From Cervus elaphus (lineage: Eukaryota; Chordata; Mammalia; Artiodactyla; Cervidae), in the NCBI RefSeq assembly GCF_910594005.1, contig NC_057832.1:98715152-98779151 (forward strand): a stretch of 64,000 nucleotides of DNA, in the 5' to 3' direction. Numbering within the stretch: the stretch's first letter is position 1; every line of letters starts with the position of its first letter. Below are positions 42,900 to 54,000 of the stretch, one piece after another. The notes under the pieces are model-generated. The model made no database searches. It was not told the DNA's origin and saw only the letters and a list, made by a program, of their open reading frames with translations. A program made the position numbers and the translations under genes.

Positions 42900-43820
42900 A
42901 AATAGAAGACTGGAGAGTCTGAATGATTTATCCAAGACCACCCCTTTGTCCCTTGGCCTTTTATTCTGGGAAGTGGGACTGTGAAGGTGGGCAGAGGGTG
43001 AGTTTTCCAGTGCTTCCTGTCCTCCAGAATTTGTGATCTCTGGGGAGGAGCCCTCGAATCTTTTCCCCTTTTGTCCCCCGCCTGCTTAGAACTGCTCAGA
43101 TCTTTCACTGCTTCCTTGGGAAAGTAGAACATGGGTCCCTTGTTAAAGCCCTAAATTGCCTAAATCTCACCAGGGAGCTCAAACCCCAGAGGCCCTGCAG
43201 CGGGTCCCTGGGAGTTGTGTGGATGCTCCCCCAATACCATCCTAGCCCTAGAAAATTCATGCCTCCTGAAAAGACAGAGGACCTGTCGGGGGCCACCCCT
43301 GGAGGGCACCCTCAATGCATTCTCTTAAGTGCCTGCTAGCTACCAAGTATGCCTGGGGTTGGGCAGATGGAAGGAAAGTCACCCCACCGCACCCACCCTC
43401 CTGCAGCTCACACCCTAGCACGGAAGGCTGGCCCAGTAATAGATTTTCAAGGGCACCATGAAGGGCATCATAGGTGCCCTGGGTCCTCAGCTAATTAGTC
43501 AAGTGTGAACATGTATTCCAAGCTGTGTGACAATGCAAGGGGTGTTTGTGGCAGACACTGAGCTCCCCGTCCCAGAAGGTCTGCAAGTGGAGGGAAAGGG
43601 ACCTCTAGCCTTCCTATACAGACTTAAGTCCCTTCTGTCCTCTTCTTCTGGTCTCTGGCCTTGTGGGTAGGGACAGGATATGCATTGTACTCAACAGGAT
43701 AATCCTCAGTGCATGCCTGACACAGAGTACGTGCTCACCAACTGTCTGCTGCTGCTATGAACCATTATATATTTGAGCTTAGTGCATCCATCCTCTTGCA
43801 GAGAGAAAGAGAGGCAAAGG
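42900..43820. other. Unique DNA
   Basis: No gene or repeat recognised. Confidence 0.5.
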
Positions 43821-43835
43821 GTTCTTCCCCTTCGC

Positions 43836-43888
43836 CAGCTGCACCCGCGCACAGCTGGCCGCGGGCAGGAAAGCCCGGCTGGCAGCTG
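43836..43888. promoter_or_regulatory. Triple CAGCTG E-box cluster in CpG-rich context
   Basis: CAGCTG occurs at 43836-43841, 43852-43857 and 43883-43888, with several CpGs, inside a repeat-free block (43750-44200). Enhancer role is inference. Confidence 0.4.
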
Positions 43889-44892
43889 TCCCCACAGACG
43901 GGAGCAAGGGTCTGTGATTTCCTGCGCAGCCACTTCAATTCTAACGTCCCTTTAATAGCCCTCGTCAAATTGCCATGGTTCTCCCTAGAGGTTTTCATAC
44001 GATGGAAAATAAATAGTCATTATCTGACCTCCAGGGGAATGGAGATGTTTGCAGAATTCCCGGAAAGGCAGTTATAAAACTGAGTAGTCAATCTGCCCTT
44101 TCGGTATTTACAGCCCCAGTGCAAAGAGCAGGTATGGAGCCCTGGCGACTGCTAAAGAAATCACAAAATAAGTGTAGGCGCTCAAGTTCTCTCTTCACCT
44201 GTTTTGATGTATATGAGTACATCTGGCTTCTGGTAGCCAAAGAAAGAGAGAGAAGAGGGGGAGAGAGAGGGAGGAAAACAACTACAGAAAGATGTGAAGA
44301 CTGTTGTCTATTGCCCTGGGGTTGGGGGAAAGGAGCTGGGAAGCAAAGGACTTTAAACTGTTCACTGCTTCCAAAGAACGTGTGACGATGAAAAAGTCCT
44401 TCCTTCTCTTATCATGTAATTTGAAAAAGAGAAAACCATTTTTTTTTACCCTAAAAACACATGGTGTGCCCAGGAAAAAGTATTTTCAAATAAAAGTTCC
44501 TTTTAGAGTCCCCAGAGACAGAGTCCTGGGCCAGGTCAGAGACCTGCTCTGGTCCTGTCTCAGCTGCCAAGGGTTCCTAGACAGCGTCATTCTGTCTCCG
44601 TCAGCTGTGAGACGGGAATGGGAACAATCACCCCGGGAATCCAAGCCAGGATTGTTGTGAAGATCACCTGAGATGAGTGATACAAAAGCCCTGCCCAGCC
44701 AGTCTTCATGAGAGAGGAGCAATGCCCAAACCCAGCAGCCACCAAGGCGGCCATGATCACAATGCTGCAAACTGAATTAAATGCCTGTCACAGACAGACC
44801 ACCTTCCCTCAGGCAAGCTTCATCTATTGTCAAATGACTGGGCTGTCCTCACCCTGCCTGGGAAGGGCCAGGAAGGGAAATGAGAAATGCAA
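43889..44892. other. Unique DNA
   Basis: Open frames at 43757-44077 and 44304-44660 (+) have no recognised domain. A GA-rich tract lies at 44238-44276. Confidence 0.5.
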
Positions 44893-45016
44893 TGTGGACT
44901 TCCCTGGTGGTCTACTGGTTAAGACCCTGTGCATCCATTGCAGAGAGCGTGGATTCAGTCCCTGATGGGGGAACTAAGATCCTATGTGTCAAGTGGTGCA
45001 GGCAAAAAAGAAAAAA
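44893..45016 (+). mobile_element. CHR SINE (first of a pair)
   Basis: 'ggacttccctggtggtctactggttaagaccc' to an A-rich tail. Confidence 0.88.
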
Positions 45017-45033
45017 ATGTTGTGATTGTTTTT

Positions 45034-45159
45034 GTTGGACTTCTCTGGCATTCCAGTGGTTTAGACTCCATGCTTCCACTGCAGCAGGGGGCACGGGTTG
45101 GATCCCAGGTCAGGGAACTAAGGTCCCACCTGCTGTTTGGCTTGGACCAAAAAACGAGA
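45034..45159 (+). mobile_element. CHR SINE (second of a pair)
   Basis: 'ggacttctctggcattccagtggtttagactcc' to 'ggaccaaaaaac', same orientation, 17 bp after the first. Confidence 0.86.
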
Positions 45160-45777
45160 TGTTTTTCTTCATGGCATCTTCCCCATTAGAAAAGCTTCAA
45201 GCCAAGAGGGGTGGAGGGGCCCACCATCACGCCCATTACTTCTCCCTAGGGTTTCATCTGCACACTCCCATGGGGTGGATGGCCCCAAGAAAGCCTGGAG
45301 CCCCAGGATGAAGTTGACTGGCCACCCCTCAGCCCTGCCTTTGCCTACACTCCACTATTTTGATCCAGAGGCCCGTGTGGCTGTGGCCCCGCCCCTCTCA
45401 ACAGTCACGGGCTCTTCTGGGCCACATCCTCCCACAGCTGGTGACAGCCAAGACAAGGGAAGTCCTCGTTCCTTCAAGAAACTCTCTTTTATGCAAAGGG
45501 GGACATGGAGGCCCTGAGAGGGGGCGGAGCAGGTTGGGTGGCAGCAAAGATCAGAGGAGGACAGAGCACTGGCCTGGGTGTCAGATGATCTGGGCTCGCA
45601 TCCCAGTTAGGGCCTCAATTTGCCATCTCTGAAAGAGACGGTGCTCTCTGGTCTGCCTAACACACAAGGTGGGTCTGGGGTCTGATGTAACAAGGGAGTT
45701 ACACCAGAGTTGACCCTGCTGGCTTGAGAGGAGCCCGAGCACTCTGCCTCAGAGTTGTTCTTCCTTTCCTTTGTGGC
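45160..45777. other. Unique DNA
   Basis: Nothing recognised. Confidence 0.5.
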
Positions 45778-45872
45778 ATTGTTGTTGTTCAGTCGTGCCC
45801 AACTCTTTGCGACCCCATGGACTGCAGCACGCCAGGCCTCCCTGTCCTTCACCATCTCCCGGAGCTTGCTTT
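45778..45872 (-). mobile_element. BovB LINE 3' fragment (95 bp)
   Basis: 'gttgttgttcagtcgtgcccaactc' to 'ccctgtccttcaccatctcccggagcttgctt' is BovB, short 5'-truncated copy. Confidence 0.82.
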
Positions 45873-46104
45873 GTGGCGTTACCCACCTCTAAAGATACAG
45901 GCCTACTTTGCCCCCTAGGGCCCTGCAGCAGCGGTATCGTGAGGGCAGGACAAGTACACATACTCCAGCAATTGATGGCCACTGCACTCCTGGAGGAATG
46001 GTATTTGTTGGGGTACTTTTAAAAGAACATTGTCTATAATTCTAACTACAATTTTGCATCCAACTCCAAAGTGTGTGTTTTTCCCCACACTAAGCAATTC
46101 TCCA

Positions 46105-46795
46105 ACACCAGCTGCGTGTCCTACATTCTAACCGAATTCTGACAGTATCTACTTGGAGATAGCATCAGATCCCGCAGGTTAAAGGCCCAGTCCCCTAAGA
46201 CTGCTCCCCACCCCCAAATCCAGAAACCAATCACACATTCAGGATGTTACCTGTGCTTCTGACCAATCGGAGGTTCCAGTGACCCCCTCCTAATTTGCTA
46301 GAGTAGCTCACAGAACCCAGAGAAACTAGATTACCAGTTAATCATAAGAGGATGTAACTCAGGAACAGCCAGATGGAAGAGATGCACAGGACAAAGCGTT
46401 AAGAAGGGGCAGGGGGCTTCCATGCCCTCTCCAAGTGAGCCACCCTCCCCAGATCTCCTTTCACATGTTCATCAACCCAGAAGTCCTCAGAACCTTGTTC
46501 TTCCAGGTTTTTATGGAGGCTTCCTCAAAGAGGCGTGATTGACCGGCCATTGATGACTGAATCTTCAGCCCATTTCCCCTCATGGGAGATGGGAGGTGAG
46601 GCCTGAAAATTCCAACCCTCTGATCGCTGGGTTGGCTCCACTGGCATCTTTAGGGACTTTCCAAAAGTCACCTTATAACAAGACACCTCTACTGTTGCCT
46701 GCACAGGAAGCTCCAAGAATTTTAGGACCTCTGTTCCATGAACCGGGACGAAGACCAAATATATATTTCAAATTATAAATCACAATATTACACTA
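46105..46795 (-). repeat. ERVL-type LTR (MLT2-like), solo
   Basis: Long match by eye to an ERVL-class LTR in complement orientation: 'gctagagtagctcacagaaccc', 'cagccagatggaagagatgcacagg', 'gtttttatggaggcttcctc', 'gaccaaatatatatttcaaattataaatcacaatatt'. No internal viral genes are present. Confidence 0.72.
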
Positions 46796-48060
46796 TCTTA
46801 TAAGAAGGGTACACTTAAATCCTCTCATTGCAGGTAATATAGGAACAATGTTCTAGACTTCTTCCTCCATTGGAGGTGCCAACTGCCACGATAGGGTCTT
46901 CCCCAACACAGGTTAAAATAGAAAGCATCTATCCTGCAGTAGCTTCCAAGGGGAAAACCTCATCAAAAGCCCGGCACCTGAGTATCTTTTGGTTGAAAAA
47001 TGCATGCATACGATGGAGTGGCAGACCCAGGACAGAGGAAAATAAGAGGAGAAAATAGTGAGGTTGAGAGTGAGACGGTGACACTTGAGAATCAGCTTCT
47101 TAATAGGGTTTCTGCACACGGCCTTTAATGTACAGCCTTGTACACAAAGGCTGGGAGTCCCTCACACAGAGGGGGACAGGAATGGGATGGGCGCCGGCCA
47201 CAAGGCAGATTAAGCAACATCTGAGGGAAGTTGCTGGTGGACTGAGGCTCAGACAGTAGTGCAGGGAAGATGAAAATGAGAGATAGGAACTGACATTAGC
47301 TGAGCACCTACTATGAGGAACAAGGCTAAACTAGAAAGAAGAAAGGAAATACTTTAAATGACAAGCTGGGGAGAGGTCACTCCAGCAGGTGACTGCTGTA
47401 CCCCTTATCTTCATCATCCTTATTAGCAATCACTGAGGGCACCATCGGCCATGCCCTGGGGCTGGGATTGCCATCATGGGTTCAGTCTACTCAGGGAGGT
47501 CAGACCCAAAGAAATGACAAGTAAGCTATTTGCATATACCGAAGAAAGAGTAGGACACCAACCAGAAAGTGGCAGGGACCAGGGAAGGGACTGCAGTGCC
47601 CTGAGCTGGATGAAGTTCCCAGGGAGAAATGGTGGATATGAGTAGAGAGGGACAAATTGGCATAGACAAGGGACAGCAAAGAGAACACAGGTGGCATGCT
47701 CAAGGGACTGTGACCAACAGTTTATTATTCTTTTTCTATCACTTTGTATTTTGGATCCCTTTCACATACATCACCCCAGGAAATGACTCTGCTGTCCTTC
47801 ACAAACCCTGCTAAACCCTGGAACAGATGGCCTTCTGTTCCAGGGAGTTCAATGGAATTAAACGAATTCCTACTATGAGTAAATCATTGTTAAGTATTGC
47901 AGGGTATATAGAAAAGTGTAAAATATAGTCCCTGCCCTCAAGGACAAAAAGGATTTCCCTTCTGTCAAAAGGCCAGGAAGGAGATCCTGGGACAACTCTG
48001 CAGCAGTGAAGTCTTATGTCTGACAAAAGGCAGCAGGCTCTGGGCGGCGTGGACAAGCCG
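46796..48060. other. Unique DNA with weak MIR/L2 traces
   Basis: 'gacattagctgagcacctactatgagg' (about 47291) and 'atatagtccctgccctcaaggac' (about 47925) are MIR/L2-like. No gene. Confidence 0.5.
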
Positions 48061-48063
48061 GAA

Positions 48064-49151
48064 GAAAATTGGATTTACCATCCATCAAGATGCTCCATTT
48101 GGGGGTGGTCCAAAAGGTTATTCTGGTGACTCTGCAGTTTCCTTCTCAGAACTGGTTACCGAGCTCGAGTCAGTCTGTCCTTCACATTCTTCCCAGTATA
48201 TTACTCCACAAACACAGAAGCCCGTCTGCAGCCAAACACCAGTTCAGAATCAAAAGCCAAAGTCACTGTAGATGTGCCTATAACTCATCCACCGCCGGGC
48301 CACTGAATAACATCCCAATCAATGAGCAGTCTTGGACTCCGCAATTAATCCTGGAGAGGAAGAGGCATCAGGACAAGAACAAAAGAACCAAAATAAAACA
48401 GTGCATCTGTGTAACTTCTAAATTAGTCAACCGTGGGCAAAGGGAGGTCTGGAACTTTTTACTCTGCCCAAAGGTAACAAAGCAACCTTATCCTGGTTGC
48501 TAAGCACCAGTGCGAACTGAGTGAGGGGAAGCACAGTTGAGCATCACCTGAGATAAACGGAAATGCAATCTTACCTTGGCATCCTCAGTCTGATGATGTG
48601 GCTACTGCCATGATGGAGCAGTCCATGGAAGAGTCTCAGGAACTTTCCAAGTTGGGTGGGCAGCGTCGCCAGATACACGACAAAATTGGCAGAAGCCTGT
48701 CAGTCACTTCTCAAAAAGCGGGTGACAGGAATATTAAGCAATGAACTAGCTATATGGGTCAGCCAGAGGGCCTGTGAACCGAAGATTCTGAGTGGTCAGC
48801 ACTCACAGAGGCGTATGTGACCTCCTGCTTCCTCAGATGACTGAAGGTCAAACATGGTGAGAAGGAGCTCTCTGGAGCCTTGAGGTTCTGTACTCTGAAT
48901 TTTTAGTTGAAAAGCCTCTTTTCAAGACGAAAACACACCAGAGGACATTTGGAAGTATTTCCAAGAACAACGTCACATGCCCTGACTTTGTAACAGAGGG
49001 AGTTGCAAACCTCACTTCAAGACAGTGGAGGCAGAATCCTTGCCGCAGGCGAAGTCTAGAGGAAGGGACTTGTACATTGTGGATCAAAGCGGAGTCTTCA
49101 CATCAACTGAGTCTCCCACTTACACCACCCCCTTATTAAAAAAAAAAAAAG
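48064..49151 (+). pseudogene. Possible processed pseudogene of unknown parent
   Basis: Three + strand segments translate into protein-like runs in different frames: 48067-48270, 48586-48741 (ending in TGA) and 48907-49137 (ending in TAA). The last is followed at once by an A13 run (49138-49151), as expected of a retrocopied mRNA tail. Frames shift and stops intervene, so it is not a functional gene. I do not recognise the parent, saw no convincing target-site duplication, and cannot exclude that the runs are chance. Confidence 0.3.
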
Positions 49152-49184
49152 CAAAGAAACAGCCAGTACACAATCTTAAGACTC

Positions 49185-49190
49185 TTTATT
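49185..49190 (-). terminator. RBM28: Candidate distal poly(A) signal of RBM28
   Basis: AATAAA on the minus strand. 15-50 nt downstream comes 'attgtgtactggctgtttc' and then a T13 run, a strong GU/U-rich downstream element. Confidence 0.5.
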
Positions 49191-50131
49191 TAAGAGAAGG
49201 ATCTCTGAGTCAAGCTGCTGTATAATCGAGCCAGAAAATCTACTGACTCTTGACAGTCCTGACTGACAGCCTTTAGTCTTGGATGTTAAATGAAATGTTT
49301 GTCTTGATGTTGTTTTTGAACCAAGGAGTCCATACAAGTCCACTTTCATGTTTAATTCAGAAAATTCCATTTCATGAAACATCAGGCTCTGAAGTGAAGA
49401 AGTGGGCACAATCCTCCTTGCATTAAAATCCCCAAGGCAAGCATAAGATGCTGCCCAGATAACCAGTGGTAACGTGCCCCCGAGGAGGATGTCACACAAG
49501 GAATCTGGGTGTTGAGAAAGTGGATGACTCACCCTAGAACTTTTTAAAGAACTTTTTGGGCAACTGAATGATGTTTTTAAACATACTGGGTTGCTAAACC
49601 TGTCAGGAGAAACATCTGGATCTGAGAAAATCTGGCAAAGCTATCTGAATGAACACCAACTGTTCTCTATCCTAAATGTTAAGATTATTTTTAAAGGTTA
49701 ATTTATAGATATTTGGACAACAGGGGAAAAACTGTCTGGTGGGCAGAGAGTTGGACAAGGGAAAACAGAGGAGAGGACAGACAGGCTGTGGATATTCTAT
49801 GTATTAACACACCCTTAATAACAGGTCTAACTCCGCCCACAGAATACAGGCCATCCTAGGGTTGGTGGGCTGACAAGCTGCTGCCTGGACGTTTCAGATT
49901 CCCCGGTCACACGGTCTCAAGGTAACTCTGGAAACAGAGTTCTCTCCAAGAGCTTTCAGCACTTTCATGGTCTCTCTTTTATCCATCATTAAGCCAGTTA
50001 CGAGCATTTCTGAGCATTCAGGGTTTCCCAAGATACTGCAATGAAATAGTGATATCCCTACATCAGCAATGGTTCTGAAAAAAGCATCTCTTATAGCACA
50101 GGACTGGACTGGGGAACTAAGAACTCTGTGC

Positions 50132-50137
50132 TTTATT
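50132..50137 (-). terminator. RBM28: Candidate proximal poly(A) signal of RBM28
   Basis: AATAAA on the minus strand, about 757 nt after the stop codon. Downstream sequence is only moderately G/T-rich. Confidence 0.4.
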
Positions 50138-50893
50138 TCCAACTCTTTCTCTGGCCTCCTGCTCACTGCTCTCTTCACTACCCACTATGTCTCTGAGCCC
50201 TCAAGAGGTGGTGCTGGAAGACAGGAAATGCAGGCTAGCACCAGCCAGGCTGGTGTCTGTGGGCCACTGCAAACTGACTTCAAGTTAACTACCAGCTACT
50301 CCCCACTCACTTGGCAGACAATTATCAAGCGCTGCTCCTGGCCAGGCCCCATGCCCTCAGTTACTTTCCAAGTTTCTCCCACCCTCAGAGATTAGGTTGG
50401 AAATCATTTTTCTCTGCTCTTTCTTAATTCCTACAGTATGTAAGCCTATATGACTGAATGAGAGCTGGGAATATTAAAGACATTTATAAATTATAATAAA
50501 GGAGTCACATATATTACAAATGAGAGTCTGTTATTTAAAAAGCCACAAATTGTCTCATTTAGATAAGACACTTAACAAAATATACATCTTAAAACTTTGG
50601 CAGTCAAGAATGCTTTTTATAATTGCTTCCATTTGAGAAACAACAATTAAAATGGGTTAAGAATTAATAGACACAACTTCACTCAGAATATGTAAGAAGC
50701 GTCACATGTTTTTCTGATATTCCTCTTTGTGGTTAGCTAACCATGCACAGGAGGAACCAAAGTCCAAACGTTCACATCCCGAAGTGGCGGTGCTCTCAGG
50801 GGGCTTCTTCCCTCAGTAAGTGACAAGTGGCGGGGGGAGGAAGCATTACCAAGATGCACACAATCCAGTTCCTTACCCAGTCTTCTAGCATCA

Positions 50894-51028
50894 TCAACTG
50901 TCAAACCATTTGCTCCGCTTTGCAAGAGGAGCTCCTTTAGAAGGTCCCAATAATTTCTGCTTATATTGTTCCACCAGCTGGTTGAAGCGAACTTCCGTCT
51001 TATTTCCTTTAGCTTTTTTTCTAGGTAC
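50894..51028 (-). CDS. RBM28: RBM28 last coding exon and stop
   Basis: 135 nt including TGA at 50896-50894. Encodes VPRKKAKGNKTEVRFNQLVE and ends in KRSKWFDS. A second in-frame-adjacent TGATGA lies just downstream. Confidence 0.96.
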   Translation of the reverse strand, partial: VPRKKAKGNKTEVRFNQLVEQYKQKLLGPSKGAPLAKRSKWFDS

Positions 51029-54000
51029 CTACAAATGAAAGGAAAGGAAACATAAGATAATCAGTTTCAAGCATTAAGCATTACCTTACCCTCAGGCCAG
51101 CCAAGGGAGAAAGTTAGGTTCAGAGATCTTGTCCACCACATGAGGGACTTCTAGGGAGTGATCCCAAAACGATTGTCCATCGGTGAGAAAACAGACCAGG
51201 AATGCCTAAGAGAAGGGCCCCACTAAAATACCGCTCCCACTCCAACTCTCAAATGCTCACACAGATCTCCTCAAGGATGAGTCAGCCTCGAGTCTGGATG
51301 GTCTCGCTTGCCCTTTCCTTCACCAAGGATTACAGGGCTTCAAAGAGACCTCCATAAGATAGTCAGCTGGGTCAGAGGCTTCCCAGAGACACAGATTTCT
51401 TGAGTAGGATGAGAAAGCAAATGCATCTTGTACCCTTAAAATAAAGGGACTAGGCAAGGAAAAAAGAAAATTTGACCTCAAGTGATAAAGAACGTATGAC
51501 CACCACTTTCTACTAAAAAGAGCCAGGGCCCCTTGGAAGCTAATGCCAGGACTGATAAAGTAATAGATAAGTGGGGACATCCCAGTGTTAGAAGCAAGGA
51601 CACCAGCACAGGCAAGGTTATGTCAGGACTCAGGAGTCAACCTGAAGGGGCTTCTGCTGGCCTCAGATGGGACAGAATAGTGACTGCATCTGGCTGAAAC
51701 ATGTCAAGTACACAGAAACTCAGGAATTCACAATGCTACAAAAACCTTACTTTCTCAGAGAGGGCTGGTAGGGCAACAACTCATTACTCTAGGAACTGAT
51801 AAAAAGAAAAAAAAAACTCAAGCAATTACCTTGCTTTCCCTACACAAATGGTATTCCATGGTAACCAAACAGTTGATAAAGGAAGGCTCTTTTTTCTAGA
51901 ATTTTTCTTAAAAAACACATAAGGGTTGATAAAATTAAGAAATTACCATTCTGCAACTCGCACTGAATACAGATCTAAATAAACAGCAATCATCAATGGG
52001 TGCTGAGACTTTACAAATGGAGGGGTGAAGCAGACAATCTCTAAGGCTACTGATGAATCAGAGCATCACTAGAAATGGGGGAACCAAGGGAGGAAGAAGG
52101 GGGCGACGGGGCAGTTAGGGAGTGTGGACTGACACGCACACTTTGTAGTATTGTTTAAAATGGATAACCAACAAGGTCCTACTGCATTGCACAGGGAACT
52201 CTGCTCAATGTTATGTGGCAGCCTGGATCCATGTATACAATGGATACATGTATATGTAGGGCCGAGTCCCTTTGCTGTCCACCTAAAACTATCACAACAG
52301 TGTTAATCGGCTATAATCCAATACAAAACAAAAAGTAAAAAAAAAAAAAAAAAAAAATGAGGCAAGCAGACACTACGCACCTTATGGTACAACACAACAG
52401 AAAGTGTGCAGCACCACCTATGAGAGACTCTCACCAAGAAAACTGAACCCAACTCCAATCAAGGCTCTGGGTCTAACGTCGTTTGTAAGCAACATGGGGT
52501 ATTACAGGAACAAGTTAAATGACAGCAACAAGGAAGAAAGCAGCTAAATTTAAAAGGTAATATATTCTAAAAGGCCAAGGACCTGGCTGATCCAGCAAAT
52601 TAATGGCATGGAAAAAAGGGTGTAGTAAGGAAGACTGGATATTATACGGGAAAAAAGATTTAAGAGATTTAAAAACCAAGTACAGGCAAGTCCCTGGTGG
52701 TCCAGCGGTCAGGACTGGACACTTTCACTGCTGCGGCACTGCTTCAATCCCTGGCTGAGGAAGTAAGATCCCAGCTTTTTGTTTGGAACCCAATTTATAC
52801 GAACCAACTTAAAAATATGTATTTTTGAGGTAACTGGGAATGTTTTAATATGGGCCATATATTAGCTAGTAAGGGTTTCTTATTAATTTCATTAGATGTG
52901 ATGATGGCATAACATGTGTCTGTGTACATGTGTGTTTAAAGTGAAAGCAAGTGTTAGTCGCTCAGTCGTGTCCCAATCTTTGTGACCCCATGGACTGCAG
53001 CCTGCCAGGCTTCTGCTGTCCGTGGAATTCTCCAGGCAAGAAGACTGGAGTGGATAGCCATTCCCTTCTCCAGGGGGATCTTCCCAACCCAGGGACCAAA
53101 CCCGGGTCTCCCACCCTGCAGGCAGATTCTTTACCATCTGAGCCACCATATGTGTGTTTAAAGCCTGATCAGCTGGAGATGAATCCTGAGATATTTTTCT
53201 GTGCAATATACCTCACTTCTACATGGGATACATCTACAAGTGAGGTAGAGTTCACTGTAATATACCCATAGGATGGGGTGGGGGGTGCATAGGTAAAACA
53301 AGATAATTGTTGAAGCAGAGTGACAAATACATGGGGTTCATTGTATTCTTCTCCCTACTTTTAGGACTGTGTACCTCCACATCTGCAGCCCTGTACATAA
53401 CTGCAATCTAGAAGAAGCCTTTTCCTTTGCTTAACTAATCAAGGCTCAAGTAGCTGCCGACCCTGGCAGAGCTGTGCCATACCAAAGCCTCAGGGCGTAC
53501 AGAACTTACCTGCTTGGAAGATAATTTCTGCTTCTCTTGCTTCTGGTGGTTTGTCTGGGGCTTTGGCTTCTTGGGAGGGAGAGGCTTCATTTTGCCTTTG
53601 TCCCGCAACCTGAAACAACATGGTCAAGTGTCACCCTGAGTTCTTCCTCTAATTGGCACTCCTGAGGTTTTCTCAGCCCAAAAGATAAAATGTCTCCTCT
53701 TATACTGGCTCTTTCTAAGCCCCTGAGAAATCAAGGCAACAAAATGTCCTAGGGCTCAACATTTGTATACTTGTCTTTTGCTTTGGCTTAAAAACCTCAA
53801 GGGACTTTCAAAAACCATTGTTTACTTAACAAAAATTTCATAAAGATTGATTTTTGTTGACAGCATTAATCTGTTGTTCCAGACAGAAACCTCAAGTAGG
53901 TGGGCCTCAGAGACAGCCATCAAGACAAGAGGAAGCACTTCAAGGAGGAGAAAAACGGCATGAGAGCCCACCCTGGAAGGCTCTGCTGAGGCGCCCGAGG

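Larger units (their letters stand above)
49152..50893 (-). other. RBM28: Probable RBM28 3' UTR
   Basis: Repeat-free DNA directly downstream of the RBM28 stop, read on the minus strand. The first AATAAA after the stop is at 50132-50137. A second at 49185-49190 is followed by GT- and T-rich DNA, a typical poly(A) site. Length therefore 0.76 or about 1.7 kb. Confidence 0.5.
51029..53509 (-). other. RBM28: RBM28 last intron
   Basis: 2481 nt. Holds an L1 3' end with A-tail (52073-52358), a CHR SINE and a Bov-tA. 51050-52070 is unique with no recognised feature. Confidence 0.85.
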
